Source of the DNA: Oscillospiraceae bacterium
GTDB taxonomy: Bacteria > Bacillota > Clostridia > Oscillospirales > Acutalibacteraceae
NCBI GenBank assembly: GCA_029225165.1
Contig: JAQXVY010000009.1
Span: 1 to 46,054 of the forward strand
Direction: 5' to 3'
DNA length: 46,054 nt
Position numbers and translations under genes: made by a program. Shown one piece after another: positions 1 to 6,914 of this stretch (its first letter is position 1; the number at the start of each line of letters is the position of its first letter). The notes beneath the pieces were generated by a model. The model was not told where the DNA came from. It did not search any database and worked only from the letters and a program-made list of their open reading frames with translations.

Positions 1-28
1 AAGGGTTCGAATCCCTTCCCCTCCGCCA
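1..28 (+). tRNA. tRNA 3' end, probably tRNA-Ser (partial)
   Basis: Only the T arm (GGGTTCGAATCCC), the 3' acceptor strand CCCCTCC, discriminator G and an encoded CCA (26-28) are inside the window. A G discriminator, and a complete tRNA-Ser 27 bases downstream with a similar acceptor end, make serine the best guess. The anticodon lies outside, so the identity is an inference. Confidence 0.75.
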
Positions 29-54
29 TTTTTATTTTAAACACTTTACCATAC

Positions 55-144
55 GGAGGATTACTCAAGTGGTGAAGAGGCTCCCCTGCTAAGGGAGTAG
101 GTCGGGTAACCGGCGCGAGGGTTCAAATCCCTTGTCCTCCGCCA
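55..144 (+). tRNA. tRNA-Ser(GCU)
   Basis: A complete class II tRNA. The 7-bp acceptor stem pairs GGAGGAT (55-61) with GTCCTCC (134-140), followed by discriminator G and an encoded CCA. The anticodon loop within CTCCCCTGCTAAGGGAG carries GCT, which reads AGC/AGU serine codons. A long variable arm (GTCGGGTAACCGGC) is present, as expected for serine. It follows the partial tRNA at 1-28 and is closed by the terminator at 147-178. Confidence 0.95.
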
Positions 145-146
145 AG

Positions 147-178
147 AAAAAGACGATTGCCAAAGCAATCGTCTTTTT
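147..178 (+). terminator. Rho-independent terminator of the tRNA-Ser pair
   Basis: A perfect hairpin, AAAAAGACGATTGC, loop CAAA, GCAATCGTCTTTTT, directly after the tRNA CCA. The same stem sequence recurs after tRNA-Gln at 18467-18501, and its 3' half recurs at 817-832. The terminator therefore travels with the repeat that follows it. Confidence 0.9.
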
Positions 179-180
179 CA

Positions 181-341
181 GTTATATTCGCTGTTGCGAG
201 TTATATTGCTTCGCAGTGATATTTGGCTTACCAAGTGATATTACCCTTTGGGCAGTTTGGGCGAATATAATATCACTTTGCAACGCAAAATACAACTTTC
301 ACATAGTGAAAATATCACTCTGCCTTAGGCAGAATATCACT
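181..341 (+). repeat. Hairpin-string repeat, copy A
   Basis: A 161-bp element made of about seven short inverted repeats (for example TTGGCTTACCAA, CCCTTTGGG, TTTCACATAGTGAAA, CTGCCTTAGGCAG). They are joined by GTTATATT/GTGATATT motifs in the left half and by their complement AATATCAC in the right half. Copy B at 833-993 has the same length and nearly the same sequence. Copy C lies at 18300-18466 on the other strand. Copies A and C both sit immediately downstream of a tRNA terminator and point the same way relative to the tRNA. No credible protein is encoded. Confidence 0.85.
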
Positions 342-393
342 AAATACTTTGCTATTCATATTAATTATGATATATTATAATGAGGTGATTTAG

Positions 394-756
394 ATGTCGG
401 ATAGTCCACTTCGTAACAATTCAAAAGAATTTGCAAAGCAGATAGTTTTGCTTTGCCGTGAAATCAAATCAACCCATAAAGAGTCTGTGCTTACAAATCA
501 ACTTCTCAGGAGTGGAACATCCATTGGAGCTAATTTGCACGAAGCACAATATGCACAAGGTACAAAAGATTTTATTTCAAAACTTGAAATAGCATTAAAA
601 GAATGCTTTGAAACAGAATATTGGTTAGAATTATTATTTGAGACCGGCTATATTCCAAATGAGCTATACAAACAACTTATTAGCAAGTGCGGTACAATCC
701 GCAGAATGCTGATTTCGTCTGTGAATACAGTAAAAGCTAATCAAAAGAATCAATAA
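394..756 (+). CDS. Four-helix-bundle protein, S23/23S rRNA intervening-sequence protein family
   Basis: The 120-residue product is almost entirely helical and carries the family signature around residues 36-52 (QLLRSGTSIGANLHEA). A second conserved helix spans about residues 61-82 (SKLEIALKECFETEYWLELL). The length matches the family, whose members occur inside intervening sequences of 23S rRNA genes and as relatives of the Avd accessory protein of diversity-generating retroelements. The molecular role of stand-alone members is unknown, although nucleic-acid binding by the pentameric bundle is often proposed. A GAGGTGA ribosome site lies 5 bases before the ATG. The gene lies between two nearly identical 161-bp hairpin repeats with no other gene, which suggests that gene plus repeat moved or duplicated together. 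Confidence 0.88.
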   Translation: MSDSPLRNNSKEFAKQIVLLCREIKSTHKESVLTNQLLRSGTSIGANLHEAQYAQGTKDFISKLEIALKECFETEYWLELLFETGYIPNELYKQLISKCGTIRRMLISSVNTVKANQKNQ

Positions 757-816
757 TTACGATGTTAACTTTTAGATTTACTATATTCGTTGGTTAGAAA
801 CTGTCATAGGATTTTG

Positions 817-993
817 GCAATCGTCTTTTTCAGTTATATTCGCTGTTGCGAGTTATATTGCTTCGCAGTGATATTTGGCTTACCAAGTGATATTACCCTT
901 TGGGCAGTTTGGGCGAATATAATATCACTTTGCTACGCAAAATATAACTTTCACATAGTGCAAATATCACTCTGCTTTAGGCAGAATATCACT
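817..993 (+). repeat. Hairpin-string repeat, copy B, with a half terminator
   Basis: Positions 833-993 repeat copy A with a few changes, mostly in hairpin loops. The 16 bases before it (817-832) match only the 3' arm of the tRNA-Ser terminator, so this copy carries half of the tRNA-linked hairpin and no tRNA. That is what a duplication starting inside the terminator of copy A would leave. The S23 gene lies between A and B. The 60-base stretch 757-816 shows nothing recognisable. Confidence 0.85.
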
Positions 994-995
994 TC

Positions 996-1025
996 AAGCA
1001 CTTACAGAAATGTAGGTGCTTTTTT
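996..1025 (+). terminator. Rho-independent terminator
   Basis: The hairpin AAGCACTTACA-gaaa-TGTAGGTGCTT is followed by TTTT on the plus strand. It lies just after repeat copy B and could end transcripts from the S23 gene. The neighbouring minus-strand gene ends at 1044. Confidence 0.75.
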
Positions 1026-1043
1026 ATTTTTCATACTTAATGC

Positions 1044-1280
1044 TTAATATACATCTGTTATTTCTATTTCAGTATAAATTTCATTTATAGATTTCCCGTT
1101 AAACAGCGGCACTGACAAAACTTCTTCAATACTTTTAGCCGTGTATGTTTCTTCCTCTCCGTACCACATTTCGTATTGAGTATGACTTATTGGGTCAACT
1201 CCACAATTCTTTTGATTGTAATTAAACCCAAAAAACGAAACAAGAGAATCAATGGCATTTCTTATCTCTGCTAAATTCAT
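1044..1280 (-). CDS. Small hypothetical protein, 78 aa
   Basis: I do not recognise a family. The product is acidic, has no membrane segment or signal peptide, and contains an aromatic stretch (YEMWYGEEETY, about residues 37-47). The ATG at 1280 is preceded by a GGGAG-like site at a rather long distance, so the start is only moderately supported. It lies between the S23/repeat unit and the type I toxin-antitoxin cassette, in an accessory stretch. It could be a cargo gene. Confidence 0.5.
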   Translation of the reverse strand: MNLAEIRNAIDSLVSFFGFNYNQKNCGVDPISHTQYEMWYGEEETYTAKSIEEVLSVPLFNGKSINEIYTEIEITDVY

Positions 1281-1306
1281 AAAATGTCACTTTCTCCCTT
1301 TCTATC

Positions 1307-1334
1307 TTGACAAAACAATACAGTTTGATATAAT
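1307..1334 (+). promoter_or_regulatory. Consensus promoter of the antitoxin RNA
   Basis: TTGACA (1307-1312), a 16-base spacer and TATAAT (1329-1334). There is no open reading frame with a ribosome site downstream. Transcription would start near 1341 and run into the terminator hairpin ending near 1434. The same promoter is kept at 34084-34111. Confidence 0.85.
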
Positions 1335-1340
1335 AAAAGT

Positions 1341-1434
1341 AGATAAGGCGAACCGATAAGCGGTTAGCCCCTAAGTATCAGTTTTTTGGAATAAACCGTC
1401 TACTGTGGGAGTTGGCGGTTTATTTCTTTTTTAT
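1341..1434 (+). ncRNA. Putative type I antitoxin RNA
   Basis: A transcript of about 90 nt is predicted from the promoter at 1307-1334. Its 5' part folds into a hairpin (GGC-AACCG paired with CGGTT-GCC, about 1347-1370). Its 3' end is a terminator made from AATAAACCG and CGGTTTATT followed by a T-rich run (about 1390-1434). It converges on the 21-residue toxin gene and overlaps its 3' end by about 15 bases. A toxin mRNA reading on would be fully complementary to it. This matches known convergent type I systems such as Fst/RNAII and TxpA/RatA. The assignment is an inference from arrangement. Confidence 0.7.
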
Positions 1435-1485
1435 TGCAATGATTGTATATAAAACAATAATTAAAATTACCGTTATGTACTCCAT
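1420..1485 (-). CDS. Type I toxin-like hydrophobic peptide, 21 aa
   Basis: A short frame begins with ATG at 1485, reads MEYITVILIIVLYT and ends in a lysine tail (IKKK) before TAA. It is one membrane-spanning helix with a positive C-terminus, as in Fst, TxpA, BsrG and the small holin-like toxins. Membrane insertion is therefore the likely activity. A strong AGGGGG ribosome site 8-9 bases upstream sits inside a hairpin (GCCCC-TGTAA-GGGGG), which would mask it in the mRNA. Its own promoter is at 1553-1581 and an antisense RNA converges on it. A decayed homologue at 34196-34245 keeps the last 14 residues. Confidence 0.75.
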   Translation of the reverse strand: MEYITVILIIVLYTIIAIKKK

Positions 1486-1552
1486 TGGCAACACCCCCTT
1501 ACAGGGGCAAGACTTAACCGCCTACCGTCTTTGGTTCACCTTATCCGACAAA

Positions 1553-1581
1553 ATTATATCATATTGAATCTTAAAAGACAA
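1553..1581 (-). promoter_or_regulatory. Promoter of the toxin mRNA
   Basis: Reading the minus strand: TTGTCT (1581-1576), 17 bases, TATAAT (1558-1553). The mRNA would have a leader of about 60 bases. Its 5' part (GGATAAGGTGAACC, then GGCGGTTAAG) closely resembles the 5' end of the antitoxin RNA, so the two leaders form an imperfect inverted repeat at the outer ends of the cassette. Confidence 0.75.
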
Positions 1582-1598
1582 TATTCAAACATAAGTTT

Positions 1599-1628
1599 AG
1601 CCACCCCATTTGGAGTGGCTGATTTTTA
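1599..1628 (+). terminator. Hairpin terminator bordering the toxin cassette
   Basis: AGCCACCCC-attt-GGAGTGGCT followed by GATTTTTATT. The same hairpin with the preceding ATAAGTTT is found at 34252-34281 beside the second cassette, so it appears to belong to the dispersed unit. Confidence 0.7.
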
Positions 1629-1659
1629 TTTCTATATAAGAACTATTTTAGGACTACAT

Positions 1660-2478
1660 TTATTCTATATCCAATCCAAAAACCCTAACCGCATTTTTGT
1701 ACATCAAGTCATCATATTCCTTTTGGGTAATCAGCTTTGGCAGTTTGTTAAAATAGTCTTGGTACATAGAACGGTCACCTTTGGGGTTTTGTAAATAGGT
1801 GTCAACTCCGTCAATGGGCATATCACTTCCGAACATCATTTTTTCACTGCCGTATTTTTCTATGGCTGAAATGGTGGTGCTCATAGGTACCCATGTGGTA
1901 TCTCCGTATAGGTTATCCGCCTTGCCAAGGAGGTTTAGTGCCTTTTTGTTGTCTGTTCCCAAGCCCATATGCACCATAACAAAATTCACCTTTGGGAATA
2001 TTTTTGCTACCTCATACAGATGCTCAGGGTCAGCAGATTCACATCCCCCTGTGTGAGATACAACAGGTACGCCCAGCCTTTCTGCCAGTTCAATATAGGG
2101 CAAAACTCCGGTGTCTGTGGGTGTAACATTTGAATGAAAGGGATGTAGCTTTACGGCAAAAATAACATCCCTGTTGTCATACAAAAGCTTTTCAAAAGCC
2201 TTGCTATACCCCTCGGTTAAGGGCTTTACCCAAGGTGCAACGCCGATTTTATTGGGAAATTTCCTTGCAAAGCGGATAGCCCTCATAAGGGACTCCTCCT
2301 GTGAAATTTGCAGATTTTCCGGCAGAAGTTTTTGCTTATGGTCACATTCTACCGAATCGCCGTTGGAAACTATTGAAAAATCAATTCCGTACTTTTCCAT
2401 AGCCTGAATTACCATATCCTCATTCATACAGAAACCAACAGCCTCTCCCCCTATGTGAACATGTGTATCAATAATCAT
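1660..2478 (-). CDS. Metal-dependent amidohydrolase (amidohydrolase-2 family)
   Basis: The 272-residue TIM-barrel hydrolase begins with the metal-binding motif DTHVHIG (residues 4-10). It continues with VKLHPFHS (about 109-116), VSHTGG (about 140-145) and VMVHMG (about 167-172), and ends the barrel with FGSDMP (about 216-221), the usual catalytic aspartate strand. Length and motif order fit the amidohydrolase-2 group, which includes decarboxylases and lactone or amide hydrolases. The substrate cannot be told from sequence. It stands alone on the minus strand, with its end 32 bases from the toxin-cassette hairpin. The next gene upstream is divergent. Confidence 0.85.
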   Translation of the reverse strand: MIIDTHVHIGGEAVGFCMNEDMVIQAMEKYGIDFSIVSNGDSVECDHKQKLLPENLQISQEESLMRAIRFARKFPNKIGVAPWVKPLTEGYSKAFEKLLYDNRDVIFAVKLHPFHSNVTPTDTGVLPYIELAERLGVPVVSHTGGCESADPEHLYEVAKIFPKVNFVMVHMGLGTDNKKALNLLGKADNLYGDTTWVPMSTTISAIEKYGSEKMMFGSDMPIDGVDTYLQNPKGDRSMYQDYFNKLPKLITQKEYDDLMYKNAVRVFGLDIE

Positions 2479-2644
2479 AATCTTACCTGCCTTTTCAATC
2501 TACATTCTTAAATTTACAAATATTATAATCCATAATTTTTATAAATACAACTCCGTTATACTTTGCATATTGAATTTTAAAAGTATATTTGTTAAAATTG
2601 AATACATAAACAGAATGGATAAATAAGATTTTGCAGAGGTCAAT

Positions 2645-2896
2645 ATGATAACCATTTTTAACAGAAAAGAACTTATAATAACTACGGATATGAAGCGTCA
2701 ATCAGACATAAGGAATATTTTAGCAAATAACAATATTAATTATGTGATAAAAACTACAAACTTACAAAACGCACCAGTTACCGGAGCAAACAGAGGTCGA
2801 ACAGGTAGTTTTGGTATAAACCAAGATTACTCTTACGAGTACAAAATATTTGTTCATAAAAAAGATTATGACAGAGCAAGGTTGTTAATAAGATAA
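2645..2896 (+). CDS. Small DUF2007-like protein, 83 aa
   Basis: The product has a beta-alpha-beta layout: FNRKELIIT, a helix with DIRNILANNNI, a glycine-rich insert (about residues 44-58) and a final strand YEYKIFVHKKDYDRARLLI. This resembles the putative signal-transducing DUF2007 proteins common in Clostridia. It has no signal peptide. The upstream base run GCAGAGGTCAAT can serve as a ribosome site. Function is unknown, and the family call is from memory of the pattern. Confidence 0.65.
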   Translation: MITIFNRKELIITTDMKRQSDIRNILANNNINYVIKTTNLQNAPVTGANRGRTGSFGINQDYSYEYKIFVHKKDYDRARLLIR

Positions 2897-2998
2897 TTAA
2901 AATTTATCCGGCATAACAATATAGTACAAGCACTGAATAGAAATAAATAGAATCTATTGCGAAAATGAAGGATATATTAAAATTTGGAGTGTAACAAT

Positions 2999-3721
2999 AT
3001 GGCTGTTTGGAATCCTTGGCGAGGTTGCAAAAAATGCAGTGAGGGTTGTCTGCATTGCTATATCCATAAGGGGGACGCAAAGCGTGGCGTAGACACAGGT
3101 AAAATCCTGAAAACAAAGGATTTTAATAAACCCACAGAGCGACTAAAAAACGGAAACTATAAAATGAAATCGGGGTTAGTTTACACCTGCTTTAGCAGTG
3201 ACTTTTTGATTGAAGAGGCTGACTCGTGGCGTGACGAATGTTGGCAGATGATTAAACAGCGACAGGACTGCACATTTTTGTTCTTAACAAAACGAATTGA
3301 CAGGTTTATGGAGTGCATCCCAAGTGACTGGGGTGACGGCTACCACAATGTGGTTGTATGCTGTACTGTTGAAAATCAAAGCAAGGCTGATTACAAACTT
3401 AAAATATTCAGTCAACTGCCCATAAAACATAAATGCATCACAGCACAACCCTTGCTTGAACAAGTCAATATAGAGCCGTATCTACATAATATTGAGCTTG
3501 TTGTTGTAGGCGGTGAATCGGATTATTACGCAAGACCTCTCAACTACTTATGGGTGCTGGACATCAGGGAACAGTGTATTCGTAAAAATGTTTCCTTTGA
3601 ATTCAGGCAATGCGGAACACATTTTATAAAAGACGGAAAAATATACAAGTTACAGACAAAGGATTTGTGCAGTCAGGCAAGAAAAGCAGGAATTAATTTT
3701 AAGGCAGTAAAGGAATTATGA
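2999..3721 (+). CDS. DUF5131 (phage Gp37/Gp68-type) family protein
   Basis: The product of about 240 residues opens with WNPWRGCKKCSEGCLHCY (residues 4-21), a four-cysteine cluster typical of the DUF5131/Gp37-Gp68 family. That family's fold is thought to be radical-SAM-like, but its activity is not established. Later blocks are FLFLTKRIDRF (about 98-108), VVVGGES (about 172-178) and FEFRQCGTHF (about 198-207), which also recur in the family. I chose ATG 2999 because GGAG lies 9 bases before it. A TTG at 2984 would add five residues but overlaps that site. The family is frequent in phages and mobile DNA, in keeping with the repeats on its right. Confidence 0.8.
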   Translation: MAVWNPWRGCKKCSEGCLHCYIHKGDAKRGVDTGKILKTKDFNKPTERLKNGNYKMKSGLVYTCFSSDFLIEEADSWRDECWQMIKQRQDCTFLFLTKRIDRFMECIPSDWGDGYHNVVVCCTVENQSKADYKLKIFSQLPIKHKCITAQPLLEQVNIEPYLHNIELVVVGGESDYYARPLNYLWVLDIREQCIRKNVSFEFRQCGTHFIKDGKIYKLQTKDLCSQARKAGINFKAVKEL

Positions 3722-3775
3722 GTTTTTAGTTTTTAGTTTTTAGTTTTCAGTTTTGAGTTTTTAGTTTTGAGTATG
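3722..3775 (+). repeat. Low-complexity TTTTTAGT tandem repeat
   Basis: About six imperfect units of AGTTTTTAGTTTT(G/C) follow the stop of the DUF5131 gene directly. It looks like replication slippage. No gene is present. Confidence 0.7.
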
Positions 3776-3788
3776 AGAGTAAAACCTC

Positions 3789-3860
3789 TGTCATTCCGAG
3801 CTTGTCGAGGAATCCTAAAGAAAAGCAGTAGTGCATTATTCAACACTAATAGGTTAGATG
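3789..3860 (-). repeat. Truncated copy of the 147/168-bp inverted repeat
   Basis: It starts with the terminal sequence TGTCATTCCGAGCTTGTCGA. The inner part (AAAGCAGTAGTGCATTA, then ACACTAATAGG) is the reverse complement of the core at 32483-32512. The other end is missing, so this is a fragment in the opposite orientation to the two full copies at 29744-29911 and 32379-32546. Confidence 0.7.
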
Positions 3861-3869
3861 AAATTAAGG

Positions 3870-4169
3870 ACTAAACAAAGGCTCCATCGGATGAGGGAGC
3901 TGTCACGCCTTGCGTGACTGAGGGAGCGAAAAAGTAGTCTATATATCTCTCTATGCCTTCAAATTTCAAAGTATGAGTCAGAACATATAACCCCACTACC
4001 CTCTAAAGACAAAAAGAGCAAAAGAGGAAAGTTTTTCCCTCCTTCCACCGCAAGCGGTCCCCCTCCCCCCTCTGGTGGAGGCTGTCTGTCACCCAAAATA
4101 CCTACCCTATCATTCCGAATTACGAATTCGTCAAAAAATTCTGCATTATGCATTATGAATTCTGCATTC
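3870..4169. repeat. Intergenic stretch with other short palindromic repeats
   Basis: No gene is supported here. Positions 3880-3935 carry a second palindromic family (GAGGGAGCTGTCACGC facing GCGTGACTGAGGGAGC). Positions 4020-4095 carry a GC-rich palindromic stretch around CCACCGCAAGCGGT and CCTCTGGTGGAGG. Positions 4136-4169 hold repeated TTCTGCATT/ATGCATTATGAAT motifs. Such patchworks are typical of repeat landing zones. Confidence 0.55.
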
Positions 4170-4216
4170 AAAAAACTCCCCACCACCGAAAATTTCTCGG
4201 TGATGAGGAGTTTTTT
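4170..4216 (-). terminator. Terminator of the 4246-5186 gene pair
   Basis: AAAAAACTCC ... GGAGTTTTTT with an inner stem (CACCGA paired with TCGGTG). It lies 30 bases after the minus-strand stop at 4246. The T run is on the minus side, and also on the plus side, so it may work in both directions. Confidence 0.8.
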
Positions 4217-4245
4217 AGTTGGAGTTTATACTCCGATTTTTTCGT

Positions 4246-4530
4246 TTAGAATATCTGTCCCGGAAGTTTCAGTTTTTCCTTGTATGGAAAGGCTTTGTCA
4301 AATTCCTCGGCTTTTGTTTCGTCTACAAAATATCCCTGTGGGGTTGCATATTCTCCTGTAATTCCGTTAAGGTAATTTGGTATAAGCTCCTTGCACAAAA
4401 AGAATGATGCGTCCTCACCCTCAGGTAAACCGTGATAGCGTATGCCGTAGTCACTTGCAAAGGTAAAACCGCTTTTTCCGTAAAAGTCAATGTTGCCCTC
4501 AAAGCACACCCTCTGTTCTTTGTATCTCAA
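4246..4530 (-). CDS. Hypothetical protein, 94 aa, translationally coupled
   Basis: I do not recognise the family. The product is soluble and rich in aromatics and acidic residues, with YGKSGFTFASDYGIRYHG at about residues 17-34 and a C-terminal PYKEKLKLPGQIF. Its ATG overlaps the stop of the upstream gene by 4 bases (ATGA, 4527-4530), so the two are very likely made together. The terminator at 4170-4216 closes the pair. Confidence 0.7.
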   Translation of the reverse strand: MRYKEQRVCFEGNIDFYGKSGFTFASDYGIRYHGLPEGEDASFFLCKELIPNYLNGITGEYATPQGYFVDETKAEEFDKAFPYKEKLKLPGQIF

Positions 4531-5186
4531 CTTACGATAGTATTAAACCGTCGCTCCATTTCTTCTCGGTCATAATCAAGAAAATATGGCTTCAACAACA
4601 GATAAAACTCCTTCATTTTTTGTGGTGTAGCAAAAACAATATCACAGCCTCTGTCATCATAAACAGACATAATACACTCATTTTCAAAGGACACCAAGCT
4701 TATTTCACAACTGTTTTCGTCAGCAATTTGCCTACTGATAATTTGCAAATCATTTTCTCTGTCCTTATTTGAGTAACAGATAATTCGATTTCTTTGAATA
4801 TCACCAAAATCTTCATCATCAGGTTCAGCGTATGTTTTCAGGTTTTTCACAGCGGTATGACGGAATTTGCTTTGACATTCCAAAAGAAATCTAAGACTTT
4901 TCATCTCACTTTCGATTGTACAGTCCAAACTTTCTGCATCATAATCCTTATCTGCATCACCTGTGTCTGAATAGTCATATTTCCAATAATTGAAGAAAAA
5001 CGCATCGGCACCCTTTGGGAACAAGATTTTATAAATCATTTCACTTCGGCATTTTGCCTGTTGCAAAAATTCTTCGTCAGTGTCCCCTATCCCTAATTCA
5101 CATCTCAACGCATAGGGATTTGTGTAAAAATAAGGCTGAAGATAGTCAAAATCGCCATTGTTTATAAGAGATTCAATTTTGCTCAT
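4527..5186 (-). CDS. Hypothetical protein, 219 aa, possible DUF3885-type C-terminus
   Basis: The N-terminal half is acidic and aromatic, with no membrane segment. The C-terminal region (about residues 165-213) contains SVYDDRGCDIVFATPQKMKEFY followed by KPYFLDYDREEMERRF, which resembles the short DUF3885 domain. The resemblance is from memory and moderate. It is the first gene of a two-gene unit with the 94-residue protein. Paired small proteins of this sort in Clostridia are sometimes immunity-like, but nothing here identifies a toxin partner. Confidence 0.65.
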   Translation of the reverse strand: MSKIESLINNGDFDYLQPYFYTNPYALRCELGIGDTDEEFLQQAKCRSEMIYKILFPKGADAFFFNYWKYDYSDTGDADKDYDAESLDCTIESEMKSLRFLLECQSKFRHTAVKNLKTYAEPDDEDFGDIQRNRIICYSNKDRENDLQIISRQIADENSCEISLVSFENECIMSVYDDRGCDIVFATPQKMKEFYLLLKPYFLDYDREEMERRFNTIVS

Positions 5187-5286
5187 TCATATCACCATAT
5201 TCCTTATATTTTTCAATTATTATAAGCTTTATGTTTTCATAATTATCATAACAGTTTAAAAAGGATGTTTTAGAAAAACCTTGTGC

Positions 5287-6678
5287 TTATGTTGTTTCAT
5301 TCTCCAGGATTTCAGGTGTAATTTCAGGTGGAATCGGGCAATGATACGGATGATTTCCTGTCTTTTCTTTTAACTGTTTCCATGCACTTTCTATGATTTC
5401 GGGGTTATTGCAAGCATCAATAGCCGTTGCTGCGATAATCTGACCGGCATAAAGCATCCCCCTGTGGGCAAAATCGCTCTTGCCACAGGCAACAGCCTGC
5501 CAGCTGTGGGCGGCAGTTCCTACCGGCCAAGTGCCTATTCCGCACTGTGAAACAGGACAAATCCAGCTCACATCTCCCACATCAGAGGAACCCGGAATTG
5601 GAATGTTTCCCGACTTGTTCCAATTTTTAGGCTTTATGTCAAACACATTTTCAGGGATTCTGTCGGCAGGCATCTGGGTTTTGACGATTTCAACGGCAAA
5701 CGCAATATCCTTTGCATTTTCAACAGGGTTTGGAATTTCACACATATTATTGTACATTACCTCGTCCAGCACCGGAATCAGCACTGTATTGCTGGTTCCT
5801 TTCAGAAATTTGATTTCAACCTGTGTATCGGTCATCATAGCTGCGCCTTTTGCTATATTATTGACACGCTCATAAAGGTCGGAAAGTACAGGTGCAAAGG
5901 GCGCCCTGATCTGATACAGTGCCGATGCGTAAGGCTGAACAATGTTTGGCGAAATTCCCCCTGTGTCGGTTATGGCATAATGAATTCTTGCAGTTGACGG
6001 AATATGCTCTCTCAGGAATTGAACGCCTATATTCATCAGCTCAAGGGCATCAAGTGCGCTTCTTCCGACTTCAGGTGCCGCCGCTGCATGAGATGCTTTA
6101 CCTGTAAAGCTATAGCGGATGGAGTCGTTAGCCAAAACAGGTCCGGGAGGCATCATATTGCAATTGTGAGGATGCCAGCTTAATGCCAAATCAAGGTCAT
6201 CAAAACAGCCCTCACGAGCCATAAATGTTTTTCCGCTTCCGCCCTCCTCGGCAGGACATCCGAAAAACACCACAGTACCCGATTTTCCCTCAGTTTCAAG
6301 ATAATGCTTAAAGCCCACAGCGCCCATTAGTGCGCCTACACCAAGAAGATTATGACCGCATCCATGTCCGTTTCCATCTTTTTCCAAAGGCTCTTTATCG
6401 GTAACGCCCGCTTTTTGACTAAGCCCTGCAAGTGCGTCATATTCTCCCAAAAAGCCAATCACAGGCTTTCCGCTTCCCCACCGGGCGTGGAATCCCGTCT
6501 TAAGACCGGCATCTCCAACAGTTACTTCAAATCCTTCATTTTCAAGAAAAGCAACATAATCCTCTACTGACTTTTTCTCTTTAAACCGAATTTCAGCATT
6601 TTCCCAGATTTTATCACTCAACTTATAAAAGTCCTCAGCTCTTTCTTCCAGATACTGAATTATCGACCGCTTATCCAT
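5287..6678 (-). CDS. M20 family amidohydrolase (AbgB-like)
   Basis: The 463-residue metallopeptidase-fold hydrolase carries GHGCGHN (about residues 104-110), GCPAEEGGSG (about 140-149), the histidine pair SWHPHNCNMMPPGP (about 168-181) and the dimerisation-domain block GKASHAAAAPEVGRSALDA (about 193-211). Length and motifs fit the AbgB/HipO group, which cleaves N-acyl amino acids or p-aminobenzoyl-glutamate. No abgA or abgT partner lies next to it, so the substrate stays open. It is transcribed away from trpB2, and the start is supported by GAGGAGA upstream of ATG 6678. Confidence 0.88.
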   Translation of the reverse strand: MDKRSIIQYLEERAEDFYKLSDKIWENAEIRFKEKKSVEDYVAFLENEGFEVTVGDAGLKTGFHARWGSGKPVIGFLGEYDALAGLSQKAGVTDKEPLEKDGNGHGCGHNLLGVGALMGAVGFKHYLETEGKSGTVVFFGCPAEEGGSGKTFMAREGCFDDLDLALSWHPHNCNMMPPGPVLANDSIRYSFTGKASHAAAAPEVGRSALDALELMNIGVQFLREHIPSTARIHYAITDTGGISPNIVQPYASALYQIRAPFAPVLSDLYERVNNIAKGAAMMTDTQVEIKFLKGTSNTVLIPVLDEVMYNNMCEIPNPVENAKDIAFAVEIVKTQMPADRIPENVFDIKPKNWNKSGNIPIPGSSDVGDVSWICPVSQCGIGTWPVGTAAHSWQAVACGKSDFAHRGMLYAGQIIAATAIDACNNPEIIESAWKQLKEKTGNHPYHCPIPPEITPEILENETT

Positions 6679-6801
6679 TCAAAAATCTCCTCTCTTTGAT
6701 TTGCTCACCGGTTTATGTATTCCCTGTTTTTCTTATAATTGTTTCTTTTCTTATATTATCATAATTTTTTCGACTCAACAATAGAATTCATAAAAAACTG
6801 C

Positions 6802-6830
6802 GTGACATCTGAATATTTTTGTGTTACAAT
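6802..6830 (+). promoter_or_regulatory. Likely promoter of trpB2
   Basis: GTGACA (6802-6807), a 17-base spacer and TACAAT (6825-6830). A leader of about 75 bases then runs to the AGGAGG ribosome site at 6901-6906. I looked for a T-box or leader peptide with tryptophan codons in this leader and found none. Confidence 0.55.
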
Positions 6831-6914
6831 AATACAAATTAGCAATTTAAAGCATTAAAATATAATGATTTAGTCAGTATTTCCCTACAAAACAAAATTC
6901 AGGAGGTTAAAACG

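Noticed and set aside
132..380. 82-residue and (790-1047) 85-residue reading frames with very similar sequence
   Set aside because: They are translations of the hairpin-string repeat. They start in a tRNA or spacer, have no ribosome site and consist of palindromic DNA.
376..381. TATAAT directly before the S23 gene as its -10 box
   Set aside because: Transcription would begin at about the ribosome site, leaving no room for it. The true promoter is probably elsewhere.
6831..6914. T-box or tryptophan attenuator before trpB2
   Set aside because: No tryptophan-codon leader peptide, specifier loop or terminator hairpin is visible in the short leader.
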